A stretch of 64,000 bases of DNA, taken from the NCBI RefSeq assembly GCF_014306135.1, contig NZ_JACRWD010000002.1, positions 186,001-250,000 of the forward strand, given 5' to 3'. How positions within the stretch are numbered: the first letter of the stretch is position 1; every line of letters starts with the position of its first letter. Below the pieces are notes generated by a model. The model searched no databases, was not told the DNA's origin, and saw nothing but the letters and a program-made list of their open reading frames with translations. A program made the translations under genes and the position numbers. Shown in pieces: positions 15,607 through 25,013 of this stretch. The DNA is from Paraclostridium hominis (GTDB lineage Bacteria; Bacillota; Clostridia; Peptostreptococcales; Peptostreptococcaceae).

Positions 15607-15625
15607 GTTAATCCTCCTCAACTAA

Positions 15626-16747
15626 TTACATCTGTAATAATAATTTAATTTTTAATTCCATCAAATGCATAAACTGCTGAACACTTGGTAAAATCGAAGC
15701 AAGTATTATTACTGGGAATAATGCTGTAGCTATTAATGCCCATATATACTTTAATTTTAATTTGCTTCTATATAATAAATTTACACCTTTTGCATCTATA
15801 AGTTTAGAACCTATCTTAAGTCTAACTAAAAATGTACTAGCCATACCAGGTCTTCCTTTTTCTAAGAAATCTATCATATTAGAATGAGTACCTACAGCTA
15901 CTATTAGTTCAGCTTTATATTCATAAGCTGTAAGCATAGCTATATCTTCACTAGTTCCTGGCGCAGGGAAAACTATAGCATCTAATCCTAAGTCTTGAAC
16001 TCTTTTAAGCCCCGGAGCTCTACCATCCGTATATGCATGCACAACTATTTCTTTTGTCTTTTTTAAAGCCTCATCACTTACACTATCCATATCTCCTACT
16101 ATTACATCTGGAGTATATCCAAATTCTAAAAGAGCATCAGCCCCACCATCTACACCGACTAATATAGGCTTCATTTCTTCTATGTAAGATATTATTGTGC
16201 TTAAATCTTGTTTATAATCCTGGCCTCTTACAACGATTAATACATGTTTATTCTTATAGTTTGTGTTTACCTTTGGTATTTCAACTTCACCAAGTATAAA
16301 TCCTTTTTCTTTTTTAGCATAATCTATAGTATTATCTATAAATCTATCTAATTCTACAGATAAATTTTCATATGCTAATTTTATCTTGTTATCAACTTCA
16401 TTTTTATCTAATACTTCCCCTTGGCCTAATAATTCACCATCTCTATAGATTTTACCATCTATAACCTCTATTACTTGGCCTTCTTGTAGATTGTTGAATA
16501 ACTCTTCTCCTACATTATCTACAATAAGTATATTTTTATCTACAAGTATACCAGGTCCTTTGTTTGGGTATCTTCCACTTATAGACTGGGCTGCATTTAT
16601 AACAAGTTTTATCTTTCCTTCTACTAATGAATTAGCAGCAACTTCATCTATGTCTTTATGATTTATAACTGCTATTTCTCCGCCAGTAAGTCGCTTTGCA
16701 AGCCTTTTAGTTTTTCTGTCTACCTTAATAGGGGCTTCGACTCTCAT
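15626..16747 (-). CDS. steA: SteA-like protein (thiamine-pyrophosphokinase-like fold, cytokinetic)
   Basis: A 373-residue protein of the family named putative cytokinetic ring protein SteA. The central part resembles the thiamine pyrophosphokinase catalytic fold (VGVDGGADALLEFGYTPDVIVGDMDSVSDEAL), followed by a C-terminal membrane helix (IWALIATALFPVIILASIL). The real thiN of this genome is at 53089, so this is not the TPP enzyme. The ATG at 16747 is preferred: the GTG at 16762 precedes the SD GGAGG. It is the first gene of the run toward nudF, behind a likely extended -10 promoter (16787-16815). A division or envelope role is inferred from corynebacterial SteA. Confidence 0.75.
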   Translation of the reverse strand: MRVEAPIKVDRKTKRLAKRLTGGEIAVINHKDIDEVAANSLVEGKIKLVINAAQSISGRYPNKGPGILVDKNILIVDNVGEELFNNLQEGQVIEVIDGKIYRDGELLGQGEVLDKNEVDNKIKLAYENLSVELDRFIDNTIDYAKKEKGFILGEVEIPKVNTNYKNKHVLIVVRGQDYKQDLSTIISYIEEMKPILVGVDGGADALLEFGYTPDVIVGDMDSVSDEALKKTKEIVVHAYTDGRAPGLKRVQDLGLDAIVFPAPGTSEDIAMLTAYEYKAELIVAVGTHSNMIDFLEKGRPGMASTFLVRLKIGSKLIDAKGVNLLYRSKLKLKYIWALIATALFPVIILASILPSVQQFMHLMELKIKLLLQM

Positions 16748-16786
16748 ACTTAAAACCTCCACTTTTCGTTTTTGAAATCACATTAC

Positions 16787-16815
16787 ATTATAGCATTATT
16801 TTATAACAATTTAAA
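16787..16815 (-). promoter_or_regulatory. Candidate SigA promoter of the steA operon
   Basis: Minus strand TTTAAA (16810-16815), 17 bases, TATAAT (16787-16792), with an upstream TGC that makes an extended -10. It lies between cca and steA. Confidence 0.5.
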
Positions 16816-16837
16816 TAATTAAAATTGGTCAATAGAC

Positions 16838-18040
16838 TTATACGTCCCTAATAATACTAATTAAATCTATTTTATTGTTAACTTTTGGATTTTCTATAAC
16901 ATTTTTTAATAAGTAGTCAAGTTTTTGTCCTATATCTTTTCCAGCATACCCTAAAGCTCTTAAATCACTTCCATCTATAGCCAGTTTATCTAGAGAATAA
17001 CACTCTTTATTTCGTTCTATGTCATTTATAATTTCATAAATCTCGTCATAATCTTCATTAATAAATTTTTTTTTAAGAATTTTTTTAATATATAATAAAT
17101 AACTTAAATTTTCCTTACCAATCTTATTTAAATATAATTTTATGCATACTTTATCAGCTATTATTTTGTTGTCTAAATTATCTAATATAATACTACATTG
17201 TTTTTTAATTTTATTTGAATATCTAAATATATTGAGTATATTTTTGCTTTCTTCACTATCTCCTGTTATGTATGTAAATATAGATAATCTTATAATTAAA
17301 TCTTTTTTTGATTTTTTTATATATTTTAATTCATTTTTATTTATTTTCACACTATTAAATTTTAAAACATCAAACATTCCTACTTGATAAAGTATATATA
17401 AATTTTCAGGACTATCACTAAGTAGTATTTTATTAAATTCATTTTGTATTCTTTCAATACTTACATTTTTTATTAAATTTATATTTTTATAAATACTTGT
17501 TAATGTATCTTTTTCTATATCAAATCCTAATTTACAGCTAAATCTAACAGCTCTTATTATTCTTAATCCATCTTCATTAAACCTCTCATCAGCTTTTCCA
17601 ACTGTTTTTATTATCTTTTTACGAATATCACCTATTCCATCAAAGGTATCAACTATACCAATTCTATGGTTATATGCTATAGCATTTATTGTAAAATCCC
17701 TTCTTTGTAAATCTTTATTTATGTCATTTGTAAATTCTACAAAATCTGGTCTTCTATTATCATTATATTCTCCATCTATCCTGTACGTTGTAATTTCATA
17801 CTCAATATCATTTTTTATTAAAGTAACAGTTCCATGTTTAATTCCAGTTTCAATTATTTTTTCATTTTTAAATATATTCATAATTTCATTTGGTTTTGCA
17901 CTAGTAGTTATATCGTAATCATTAGGTTTTAATCCTATTATAGAATCTCTTACACACCCTCCAACAATAAAAGCCTCATATCCATTATCATATATTTTAT
18001 TAATTATGTATTCTACATCTTTTGGTATTTGTAATTTCAT
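16838..18040 (-). CDS. cca: CCA tRNA nucleotidyltransferase / poly(A) polymerase family
   Basis: Adds or repairs the 3' CCA end of tRNA. The 400-residue class II nucleotidyltransferase has the head motif FIVGGCVRDSIIG (25-37), the catalytic acids in NDYDITTS (Asp41, Asp43) and RRDFTINAIAY, and the neck GLRIIRAVRFSCKLGF. There is no HD domain. A separate A-adding or poly(A) enzyme cannot be excluded without comparison. It follows the spo0A terminator on the same strand. Confidence 0.88.
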   Translation of the reverse strand: MKLQIPKDVEYIINKIYDNGYEAFIVGGCVRDSIIGLKPNDYDITTSAKPNEIMNIFKNEKIIETGIKHGTVTLIKNDIEYEITTYRIDGEYNDNRRPDFVEFTNDINKDLQRRDFTINAIAYNHRIGIVDTFDGIGDIRKKIIKTVGKADERFNEDGLRIIRAVRFSCKLGFDIEKDTLTSIYKNINLIKNVSIERIQNEFNKILLSDSPENLYILYQVGMFDVLKFNSVKINKNELKYIKKSKKDLIIRLSIFTYITGDSEESKNILNIFRYSNKIKKQCSIILDNLDNKIIADKVCIKLYLNKIGKENLSYLLYIKKILKKKFINEDYDEIYEIINDIERNKECYSLDKLAIDGSDLRALGYAGKDIGQKLDYLLKNVIENPKVNNKIDLISIIRDV

Positions 18041-18093
18041 ATTCTCACCTCTACTAAATTAACTATTATATATTTTATACATTTAGATAAAAA

Positions 18094-18125
18094 AATAAAG
18101 CCTTCATTTTATTGAAGACTTTATT
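18094..18125 (-). terminator. Terminator of spo0A
   Basis: AATAAAG-CTTCA/TGAAG-CTTTATT stem with a T run on the minus strand, 8 bases past the spo0A stop. Confidence 0.8.
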
Positions 18126-18132
18126 TTATCTA

Positions 18133-18945
18133 TTACTTAACCATACTGTGTTCTAATCTTAATTTGTCAGCTATCATAGCTATAAACTCTGAATTAGTTG
18201 GCTTTCCTTTAGTATTGTGTACTGTATATCCAAATAATTGATTTATAGTATCAACCTTACCTCTGCTCCAAGCAACTTCTATAGCGTGTCTTATAGCTCT
18301 TTCAACTCTACTTGGTGTAGTGTTAAACTTCTTAGCTATACTTGGGTATAACTCTTTTGTAACAGCTCCTAATAATTCTACATTATCTATAACCATCTTT
18401 ATAGCTTCTCTTAAATATAAGTAACCCTTTATATGCGCTGGAACCCCTATTTCATGTATTATATTAGTAATTTCAGTTTCTATATTGCCTACATTTTTTA
18501 CAAAATCAGTCTTAGTCATTTTTATATCCATATTACCCCTAGATTTAGACTCTACAACTGTATTTTTATTTGAAACTAAACCTCTTATTCTATTTATAAA
18601 TATTACGAAATCAAAAGGTTTAACTATATAATAATCTGCTCCTAAATTAATTGCACTTTGAGTTATTTTATCTTGACCTACTGCAGATAAAACTATGATC
18701 TTAGGCATTTTGTCTAAGTTCATAGAATTTAATTTTTCTATTACCCCTAATCCATCAAGATGTGGCATTATAACATCTAAAACTAATACATCTGGTTGTG
18801 TTCTAGAAACTAAATCTAATGCTTCAATACCATCTTTTGCAATCCCTAATATTTCTATATCATCTTCATTAGATAAATACTCTTTTAATACTTGACAAAA
18901 GTCCCTATTATCATCAGCTAAAACTATCTTTATTTTTTCGTTCAT
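18133..18945 (-). CDS. spo0A: Sporulation master response regulator Spo0A
   Basis: Two-domain response regulator of 270 residues. The receiver domain (about 4-125) has acidic residues D11-D12, phosphorylated Asp57 (VLVLDVIM) and Lys in VKPFDF. The Spo0A-specific DNA-binding domain (about 155-270) contains LYPSIAKKFNTTPSRVERAIRHAIEVAW. The start is the ATG at 18945, because GGGGGG lies 5-10 bases before it; an ATG five codons earlier overlaps that SD. Upstream is a near-perfect SigH promoter whose -10 overlaps an 0A box, implying positive feedback as in B. subtilis. It controls sporulation entry and probably other genes in this window. Confidence 0.97.
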   Translation of the reverse strand: MNEKIKIVLADDNRDFCQVLKEYLSNEDDIEILGIAKDGIEALDLVSRTQPDVLVLDVIMPHLDGLGVIEKLNSMNLDKMPKIIVLSAVGQDKITQSAINLGADYYIVKPFDFVIFINRIRGLVSNKNTVVESKSRGNMDIKMTKTDFVKNVGNIETEITNIIHEIGVPAHIKGYLYLREAIKMVIDNVELLGAVTKELYPSIAKKFNTTPSRVERAIRHAIEVAWSRGKVDTINQLFGYTVHNTKGKPTNSEFIAMIADKLRLEHSMVK

Positions 18946-19009
18946 TATTTTTCCCCCCATAGAATTTATAATTTATTAAAAATATTATCTTTATTTTTCA
19001 CTAATTAAC

Positions 19010-19039
19010 TTATTCGACATTTAATATTTATAATCCTTC
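19010..19039 (-). promoter_or_regulatory. SigH-type promoter of spo0A
   Basis: Minus strand GAAGGATTA (19031-19039), 12-base spacer, GTCGAATAA (19010-19018). Both match the SigH consensus (RNAGGAWWW, RNNGAATWW) at every position. Confidence 0.8.
19013..19019 (-). promoter_or_regulatory. Spo0A box in the spo0A promoter
   Basis: TGTCGAA on the minus strand, a full match to the 0A core, overlapping the SigH -10 element. Confidence 0.7.
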
Positions 19040-19065
19040 TACTTATTTTATTTTTATACATATAA

Positions 19066-20040
19066 TTATATTATCATCTTATCTATAAAAATTCCATATC
19101 CTATTTTAGAGTTATCTAGAAAAACATGTGTTAGTGCACCGATTATTTTATTATTTTGTATTATAGGTGCTCCACTCATACCCTGGATTATTCCTCCAGT
19201 ATAATCTATTAGTCTATCATCTACTATCTCAACTATCATATCCTTACCATATTTTCTGTCTTTATTATTTATTTTTTTTATTACTACCTTATATTCTTCT
19301 ATTATTCCATCTTTATTTTGAAATAATATACTAGCTGGACCAGCTCTCACATCCTTTTTATCACTTACTTCTAATATTTTATGTTTTCCACCATTATCAT
19401 ATGTCGTTAATTTTCCATTTATACCAAAATCATCATTATTATTAAAATTACCTATAGATTTATCAACATTAAAATTAGCCTTTATTTGCCCAACACATCC
19501 ATCATCTCCCTTTATAATTTCTATATCTTTAGCATTATATATGTTTCCGTTTTTAACCTTTATCAACTCATTAGTATCTATATCTTTTATCGCATGTCCT
19601 ATAGCTGAAAACGTATTATCTTCAGGATTGTAAAATGTCATAGTACCTATTCCAGAAATTTTATCTCTAATCCATAATCCTAATTTATATTCATTTCCAT
19701 TTTTTTTTAACTTAACCTCTTTTTGTATGTAATCGCCATCTCTATCTACTAAAACATCTACGAAATCTTTATTACAGTGATTTATAATTTTTTTTACATC
19801 CTTGCTGCTGTACACCCGTTTTCCTTCTATACTAACAATGTTGTCACCTGATTTTATTCCATCTATATAATCTTCCTCATTTTCCAAAACCAATATTCCA
19901 TCTGTGTTAGCTCTTATACCTACAATATTACCTAATGGAATTAAATGCTTAACTTCTTTTTTTTCACTACTATTTACTCTTGCTATCCCTAATATAAACA
20001 TAGATATAGTTATAATTGATAATAAATAAAATTTTTTCAT
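19066..20040 (-). CDS. spoIVB: SpoIVB serine peptidase (S55)
   Basis: Forespore-secreted signalling protease of 324 residues. It has an N-terminal signal/anchor (about 4-21), a PDZ domain (about 38-110) and an S55 domain. Likely catalytic residues are His149 (AIGHAI), Asp274/275 (VDDRL) and Ser289 (GMSGAPI). In B. subtilis it cleaves SpoIVFA to trigger pro-SigK processing, yet SigK here has no pro-sequence. SpoIVB must therefore serve another role, such as SpoIIQ cleavage or a late developmental step. The SD (GAAGGG) is 14 bases from the ATG, farther than usual. It lies after the recN terminator, so it has its own promoter. Confidence 0.92.
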   Translation of the reverse strand: MKKFYLLSIITISMFILGIARVNSSEKKEVKHLIPLGNIVGIRANTDGILVLENEEDYIDGIKSGDNIVSIEGKRVYSSKDVKKIINHCNKDFVDVLVDRDGDYIQKEVKLKKNGNEYKLGLWIRDKISGIGTMTFYNPEDNTFSAIGHAIKDIDTNELIKVKNGNIYNAKDIEIIKGDDGCVGQIKANFNVDKSIGNFNNNDDFGINGKLTTYDNGGKHKILEVSDKKDVRAGPASILFQNKDGIIEEYKVVIKKINNKDRKYGKDMIVEIVDDRLIDYTGGIIQGMSGAPIIQNNKIIGALTHVFLDNSKIGYGIFIDKMII

Positions 20041-20124
20041 TTTCTATTCCATGTCCCTTCTAATATATTCATATACATATAGTTTCAATTTTTCTATTTT
20101 TTTATCCATCACAAATATAAAATA

Positions 20125-20152
20125 AAAAAGGTACCTAATTAGGTACCTTTTT
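20125..20152 (-). terminator. Terminator of recN
   Basis: Perfect stem AAAAAGGTACCT/AGGTACCTTTTT with a 4-base loop. The recN stop (20135-20137) lies inside it. Confidence 0.85.
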
Positions 20153-21820
20153 AGCAAGCTCTATTATTTCACTAGCATGTTCCATTGTTTTTTCAGTTAT
20201 ATTACTTCCAGCTATAAGTCTAGCTATTTCATTTTTTCGTTCTTCATCATTTAATCTACTTATTACAGTAAATGTTCTATCTGTAGAGGTCTTTTTCTCT
20301 ATACAATAATGAGTGTCTGCATTAGCAGCAATTTGAGGAAGATGAGTTATACAAAGTATTTGCTTTTTCTTAGCTATAACCGATAATTTTTCTCCTACAA
20401 TTTGTGCTGCTATTCCACTTATACCTGTATCTATTTCATCAAATACCAAAGTGTCTATCTCATCTATATCAGCTAGTATAGTTTTAAAAGCTAACATAAA
20501 TCTTGACATTTCTCCTCCAGAAGCTACTTTGTATATAGGCTTAATGTCTTCTCCTAAGTTAAAAGAAATCATAAATTCTATATCATCTTGACCTTTTAAA
20601 TTAAAATTACTTTTATTAAAAGCAACTTCAAATACTATATTTTTCATATTTAAACTTTTAAGTTCATATAGTAATTTTTCTTGGAGGTCCTTAGCTACAT
20701 CTTTTCTTTTTTCAGTTAGTTTGTCTGCCTTAGATTTTAATACTACTTCTATATCCTGAAGTTTTGATTTTAATTTTTCAACCTTTTCATCTCTATTAAG
20801 TATTTCATCTAATCTAGTAGAAATTTTATTTTTGTACATTAAAATTTCATCTATAGTATCTCCATACTTTCTTCTTAATGTGTTTATTTCATCTACTCTT
20901 TGTTCTATTTGATCTAATTCATATGGAGAAAAATCTATACTGTCTTTATAACTTCTAATATCTCTAGATATATCTTGAAGTTCATACATTATTCTTTCTA
21001 TTGTTTCATTATATTCATTTAATCTATCATCATACTTGGCTATAGAACTTAAATCTCCTAGTGATTTAGATATAAGATCTACAGAATTTATACTTCCATC
21101 GTATAAATTTGAGTATGCATTATTTAAGTTTGTATATATTTTTTCACTATTTCTGTATACTTCTCTTTGTTTTAATAAATCTTCATATTCATTACTACTT
21201 AAGTTAGCTGATTCAATTTCATTTATTTGAAATTTAATTAAATCTATTTCTCTTTGAATTTGCATATCATCTTTATTTTCTGTTAATAAATTTAAAGCTT
21301 TTTTAATCTCATTATATTCATTAAATATGCTTTCATATTCATTTTTATATTCAAATAAATTTTCTTCTCCAAATAAATCTAAAAAATCTATATGTGTATC
21401 TTTATCGAATAAAACTTGATTTTGATGCTGTCCATGTATATCTATTAAATATGTAGATATCTCTCTTAAAAAAGATACTTTTACACTTCTTCCATTTATT
21501 CTAGATACACTCTTTCCATCATCAAATATTTCTCTACTTATTATTATTTGGTTATCTTCTTCTATATCTATTCCATTTTCTAATAACTTTTCTTTTAACT
21601 TATTGTTATTTATATCAAATACTGCTTCTACTAACCCTTTTTCTGTTCCTTTTCTTAAAAAAGACCTATCGTATTTTCCACCTAAACATAGGCCCAGGGC
21701 ACCTATAATTATAGATTTTCCTGAACCTGTTTCTCCTGTTAGTATGTTTAAATTTTTATCTATGTGTAACCTTAATTCATCTACTAAGGCACAATTTTTC
21801 ATATATAATTCAAGGATCAA
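20135..21820 (-). CDS. recN: DNA repair protein RecN
   Basis: SMC-like ATPase of 561 residues that gathers at double-strand breaks. Walker A is GETGSGKS (29-36). Two coiled-coil arms span about 150-380. The ABC signature VASGGEMSRFMLAFK and the Walker B TLVFDEIDTGISG lie in the C-terminal half. The start is a TTG at 21820 with GGGGG seven bases upstream. The argR gene normally found between tlyA and recN is absent; the gap is only 19 bases. Confidence 0.95.
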   Translation of the reverse strand: MILELYMKNCALVDELRLHIDKNLNILTGETGSGKSIIIGALGLCLGGKYDRSFLRKGTEKGLVEAVFDINNNKLKEKLLENGIDIEEDNQIIISREIFDDGKSVSRINGRSVKVSFLREISTYLIDIHGQHQNQVLFDKDTHIDFLDLFGEENLFEYKNEYESIFNEYNEIKKALNLLTENKDDMQIQREIDLIKFQINEIESANLSSNEYEDLLKQREVYRNSEKIYTNLNNAYSNLYDGSINSVDLISKSLGDLSSIAKYDDRLNEYNETIERIMYELQDISRDIRSYKDSIDFSPYELDQIEQRVDEINTLRRKYGDTIDEILMYKNKISTRLDEILNRDEKVEKLKSKLQDIEVVLKSKADKLTEKRKDVAKDLQEKLLYELKSLNMKNIVFEVAFNKSNFNLKGQDDIEFMISFNLGEDIKPIYKVASGGEMSRFMLAFKTILADIDEIDTLVFDEIDTGISGIAAQIVGEKLSVIAKKKQILCITHLPQIAANADTHYCIEKKTSTDRTFTVISRLNDEERKNEIARLIAGSNITEKTMEHASEIIELAKKVPN

Positions 21821-21839
21821 TCTAAATCCCCCTCTTTTA

Positions 21840-22649
21840 TTACATTAAATTATGAGAATTATCTACAACCTTATCTATAGTCAGCTTAAATTCTTCTTTG
21901 TTGTATTCATATCCTTCATTGGAATTTTTTAAATGTATTAGATATTCAATATTACCTTCTGGACCTTTTATAGGTGAGTAATCTAATCCTAATATTTCAA
22001 ATCCTGATTCTACTGCAAAATTAGATATTTTTTCTATAACTTCTATATGCGTAGACTTTTCTCTAACAACACCTTTTTTTCCTACCTTTTCTCTTCCTGC
22101 TTCAAATTGAGGCTTTATTAAAGCTACAATTTGTCCATTAGGTTCTAATAGCTCTTTTGCTTTTGGTAAAACTAATTTAAGAGATATAAATGATACATCT
22201 ATAGATGCAAATTGTCCAAACTCTTTAGTATCTTCTATAGTTACGTGTCTTATATTAGTTCTTTCCATGCAGACAACTCTTTCATCTTGTCTAAGTTTCC
22301 ACGCTAGTTGCCCATATCCAACATCTATTGAAAATACTTTTTTCGCTCCGTTTTGAAGCATACAATCAGTAAATCCTCCTGTTGATGCTCCTATATCTAA
22401 GCACACTTTATTTTCTAAAGTTATATCAAAGTTTTTCATAGCTTTTTCTAACTTTAATCCACCTCTACTAACATAAGGTATAGGATTACCCTTAACCTCT
22501 ATATTACACTCTTCCTTAAATTCAGACCCAGCCTTATCACATCTTTGATTATCTACAAAAACTAATCCAGCCATGATAGCTTTTTTAGCTCTTTCTCTGC
22601 TTTCGAAAAATCCTTGCTCTACAAGTAATATGTCTATTCTTTTTTTCAT
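21840..22649 (-). CDS. tlyA: TlyA-type rRNA 2'-O-methyltransferase
   Basis: A 269-residue protein with an N-terminal S4 RNA-binding domain (about 3-60) and an FtsJ/RrmJ-like methyltransferase. The SAM motif DIGASTGGFTD (85-95) is followed by SIDVGYGQLAW. TlyA methylates ribose positions in 16S/23S rRNA in mycobacteria; the Firmicute relative YqxC is less studied, and 'hemolysin' labels are historical. It lies between dxs and recN in a compact run. Confidence 0.9.
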   Translation of the reverse strand: MKKRIDILLVEQGFFESRERAKKAIMAGLVFVDNQRCDKAGSEFKEECNIEVKGNPIPYVSRGGLKLEKAMKNFDITLENKVCLDIGASTGGFTDCMLQNGAKKVFSIDVGYGQLAWKLRQDERVVCMERTNIRHVTIEDTKEFGQFASIDVSFISLKLVLPKAKELLEPNGQIVALIKPQFEAGREKVGKKGVVREKSTHIEVIEKISNFAVESGFEILGLDYSPIKGPEGNIEYLIHLKNSNEGYEYNKEEFKLTIDKVVDNSHNLM

Positions 22650-22662
22650 ATAAGTTACCTTT

Positions 22663-24525
22663 CTATCTTAACAAACTCTCAACTTTTTCAGCAATACATT
22701 CAGATGAGATTTTACATTGTTTATATAAAGTATTAACATCTCCATGATGAATAAACTCATCATCTATACCCATATTAACAATATTATTGTCAAATTTATT
22801 ATCTATTAAAAATTTATTTATTCTACTTCCAAATCCACCTGTAATAACATTATCTTCTACTGTTACAACATACTTATGATTTTTTAATAATTCACTTATT
22901 AAATTTTCATCTATTGGTTTTAAAAATCTTGCATTTACAAGTGTTGGATTTATATTTTTTTCATTTAATATATCTATAGCATCTATAGCTTGTTTGACCA
23001 TATTTCCTATAGCTAATATAAGTACATCCTTCCCTTGATTTAATATCTCATATTCGCCAAGTTTTATAGGTTTATAACTTCCTCTATCAACAAAGTAGCT
23101 ATTTCCTCTTGGATATCTAATTGCCATAGGCCCTTTTATATCTAAAGATAAATCCATCATTAATTCAAGTTCTTTAGTATCTTTAGGAGCCATAACAACC
23201 ATGTTAGGAATACTATTTAAATAACTTAAATCAAATATTCCATGATGAGTTTCTCCATCATTACCTACAAGTCCTGCTCTATCTATAAGTAATTTAACAT
23301 CTTTTTTAGTTATAGCCATATCATGAATTATTTGGTCATAGGCTCTTTGTAAAAATGATGAATATACAGCAAAATATGGTTTCATTCCAGCTTTGGCTAA
23401 GCCACAACTAAAAGTTACAGCATGTTGTTCTGCTATACCAACATCATAATATCTATTAGGATATACTTCACTAAATTTATTAAGACCTGTTCCTGATGGC
23501 ATTGCAGCAGTTATAGCTACTACCTTATCATCTTTAGTTGCTAAATCAACTAGTTTATCACCTACAACAGCTGATATGCTTTTTGTTGATGATGGTTTTA
23601 GTCCTGTTTTTATATCAAACTTAGAAACACCATGATATTTATGTGGTTTTTCCTCTGCAAACTTATAGCCTTTACCTTTTTTAGTTATAACATGTAATAA
23701 TATAGGTCCATCCTGCATTTTAGCTTTTTCTAAAGCTTTTATTATTTCGTCTATATTATGTCCATCAATTGGTCCTAAATAATTTACTCCTAAGGAATCA
23801 AAAAGAGCACATTCTTGTAAAGAGAATTTACCTTTTATACTATCTTTTACTTTACTTGCTGTTTTAGATATTATATTTCCTCCAGGTGCCACATTCAATA
23901 TTTTTTCGACCTCGTCTTTAATCTTATTTACGGTAGAATTTTTGATTATTGAAGATAAATGTTTAGACATTCCTCCAACATTTTCATCTATAGACATTTC
24001 ATTATCATTAAGAATAACTATCATATTGGTATTTATATATCCTAAATGATTGAGCGCTTCTAAAGCCATACCTCCTGTTATAGATCCATCTCCAATTATA
24101 GATACAACGGAGAAATCTTCTCCTTTTATATCTCTAGCACAAGCAATCCCAGTTCCTACAGAAATAGATGTACTACTGTGACCTGTATCAAATGTATCAT
24201 GTTCACTTTCACTCTCCTTTGGAAATCCACTTAACCCATTAAATTGTCTTAATGTATTAAATTGATCTTTTCTTCCAGTTAGTATTTTGTGAACATAAGC
24301 TTGATGCCCTACATCCCATATAAATTTGTCCTTAGGACTATCAAATACTTTATGTAAAGCTAGTGTAAGTTCTACAACACCTAAGTTTGATGCTAAATGT
24401 CCTCCTGTGTTTGAAACTGATCTAACTAAAAATTTTCTGATATCTTTAGCTAATAAATCTAACTCTTTAGTGTTCATATTTTTTATATCTTTAGGAGAAT
24501 TTACATTATCTAAATAATTATACAT
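22663..24525 (-). CDS. dxs: 1-deoxy-D-xylulose-5-phosphate synthase
   Basis: First step of the MEP isoprenoid pathway, condensing pyruvate and glyceraldehyde-3-phosphate on thiamine diphosphate. The 620-residue protein has HxxSNLG in GGHLASNLG (41-49), FDTGHSST near 112-119, and the TPP-magnesium motif GDGSITGG...NDN (145-175). The transketolase-like half has DRAGLVGNDGETHHG. With ispA two genes upstream, the locus supplies prenyl diphosphates. The isoprenoid genes share the run with xseAB and recN, as in B. subtilis. Confidence 0.96.
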   Translation of the reverse strand: MYNYLDNVNSPKDIKNMNTKELDLLAKDIRKFLVRSVSNTGGHLASNLGVVELTLALHKVFDSPKDKFIWDVGHQAYVHKILTGRKDQFNTLRQFNGLSGFPKESESEHDTFDTGHSSTSISVGTGIACARDIKGEDFSVVSIIGDGSITGGMALEALNHLGYINTNMIVILNDNEMSIDENVGGMSKHLSSIIKNSTVNKIKDEVEKILNVAPGGNIISKTASKVKDSIKGKFSLQECALFDSLGVNYLGPIDGHNIDEIIKALEKAKMQDGPILLHVITKKGKGYKFAEEKPHKYHGVSKFDIKTGLKPSSTKSISAVVGDKLVDLATKDDKVVAITAAMPSGTGLNKFSEVYPNRYYDVGIAEQHAVTFSCGLAKAGMKPYFAVYSSFLQRAYDQIIHDMAITKKDVKLLIDRAGLVGNDGETHHGIFDLSYLNSIPNMVVMAPKDTKELELMMDLSLDIKGPMAIRYPRGNSYFVDRGSYKPIKLGEYEILNQGKDVLILAIGNMVKQAIDAIDILNEKNINPTLVNARFLKPIDENLISELLKNHKYVVTVEDNVITGGFGSRINKFLIDNKFDNNIVNMGIDDEFIHHGDVNTLYKQCKISSECIAEKVESLLR

Positions 24526-24566
24526 TGTTTCTCACCTTTATCTAATTAGTTTTACCTTAACAAATA

Positions 24567-25004
24567 TTAACTAAATATTAAGGCTGTAATAATTCCTAAA
24601 ATAGCTCCAAAGAAAACTTCTATGGGAGTATGACCTACTAACTCCTTTAACCTTTTATGTTCTATATGTTTTTTATGATGTAAGTCATCTACTATTTTAT
24701 TTAATATAACTGCTTGTTTTCCAACTGCACGTCTAACTCCAGATGCATCATACATTATTATCATAGAAAATACAGCAACTACTGCAAATTCAATTGAATC
24801 AAACCCAAAATCCATACCAACTAAAGTAGATAGCGAAGTTACAAAAGAACTATGAGAACTTGGCATGCCTCCTGAAGTAAAAATCCTAGATATTTGTATT
24901 CTTTTTTCCTCTCCAGTAAACACTTTAAAAAATTGTGCTAAAAAACAAGCAAACATACTTATCCCCAATACTTTGTTGCTAAAAATTTCTGAAATAAAGC
25001 TCAT
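24567..25004 (-). CDS. Divergent PAP2-family membrane protein (DUF212, YuiD-like)
   Basis: A 145-residue membrane protein of the DUF212 family, distantly related to PAP2 acid phosphatases. Family motifs are GGMPSSHSSFVTSLST, MIIMYDASGVRRAVGKQA and KELVGHTPIEVFFGAILGI. It has about four membrane segments. Its place between dxs and ispA suggests polyprenyl-phosphate handling, but this is inference; the catalytic set of true PAP2 enzymes is not complete. Confidence 0.82.
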   Translation of the reverse strand: MSFISEIFSNKVLGISMFACFLAQFFKVFTGEEKRIQISRIFTSGGMPSSHSSFVTSLSTLVGMDFGFDSIEFAVVAVFSMIIMYDASGVRRAVGKQAVILNKIVDDLHHKKHIEHKRLKELVGHTPIEVFFGAILGIITALIFS

Positions 25005-25013
25005 TTTTCCTCC

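Noticed and set aside
15626..16747. SteA-like gene read as a second thiamine pyrophosphokinase
   Set aside because: It has an extra N-terminal domain and a C-terminal membrane helix, and a complete thiN is present at 53089.
18946..18960. Longer Spo0A start (five extra codons)
   Set aside because: The upstream ATG overlaps the GGGGGG ribosome site that serves the ATG at 18945.
20044..20109. A 21-codon frame directly upstream of spoIVB, in the same frame and ending 3 bases before its ATG
   Set aside because: It has no ribosome site and no recognisable motif, and is Lys-rich as expected from A-rich DNA. It probably is spoIVB leader, though coupling cannot be excluded.
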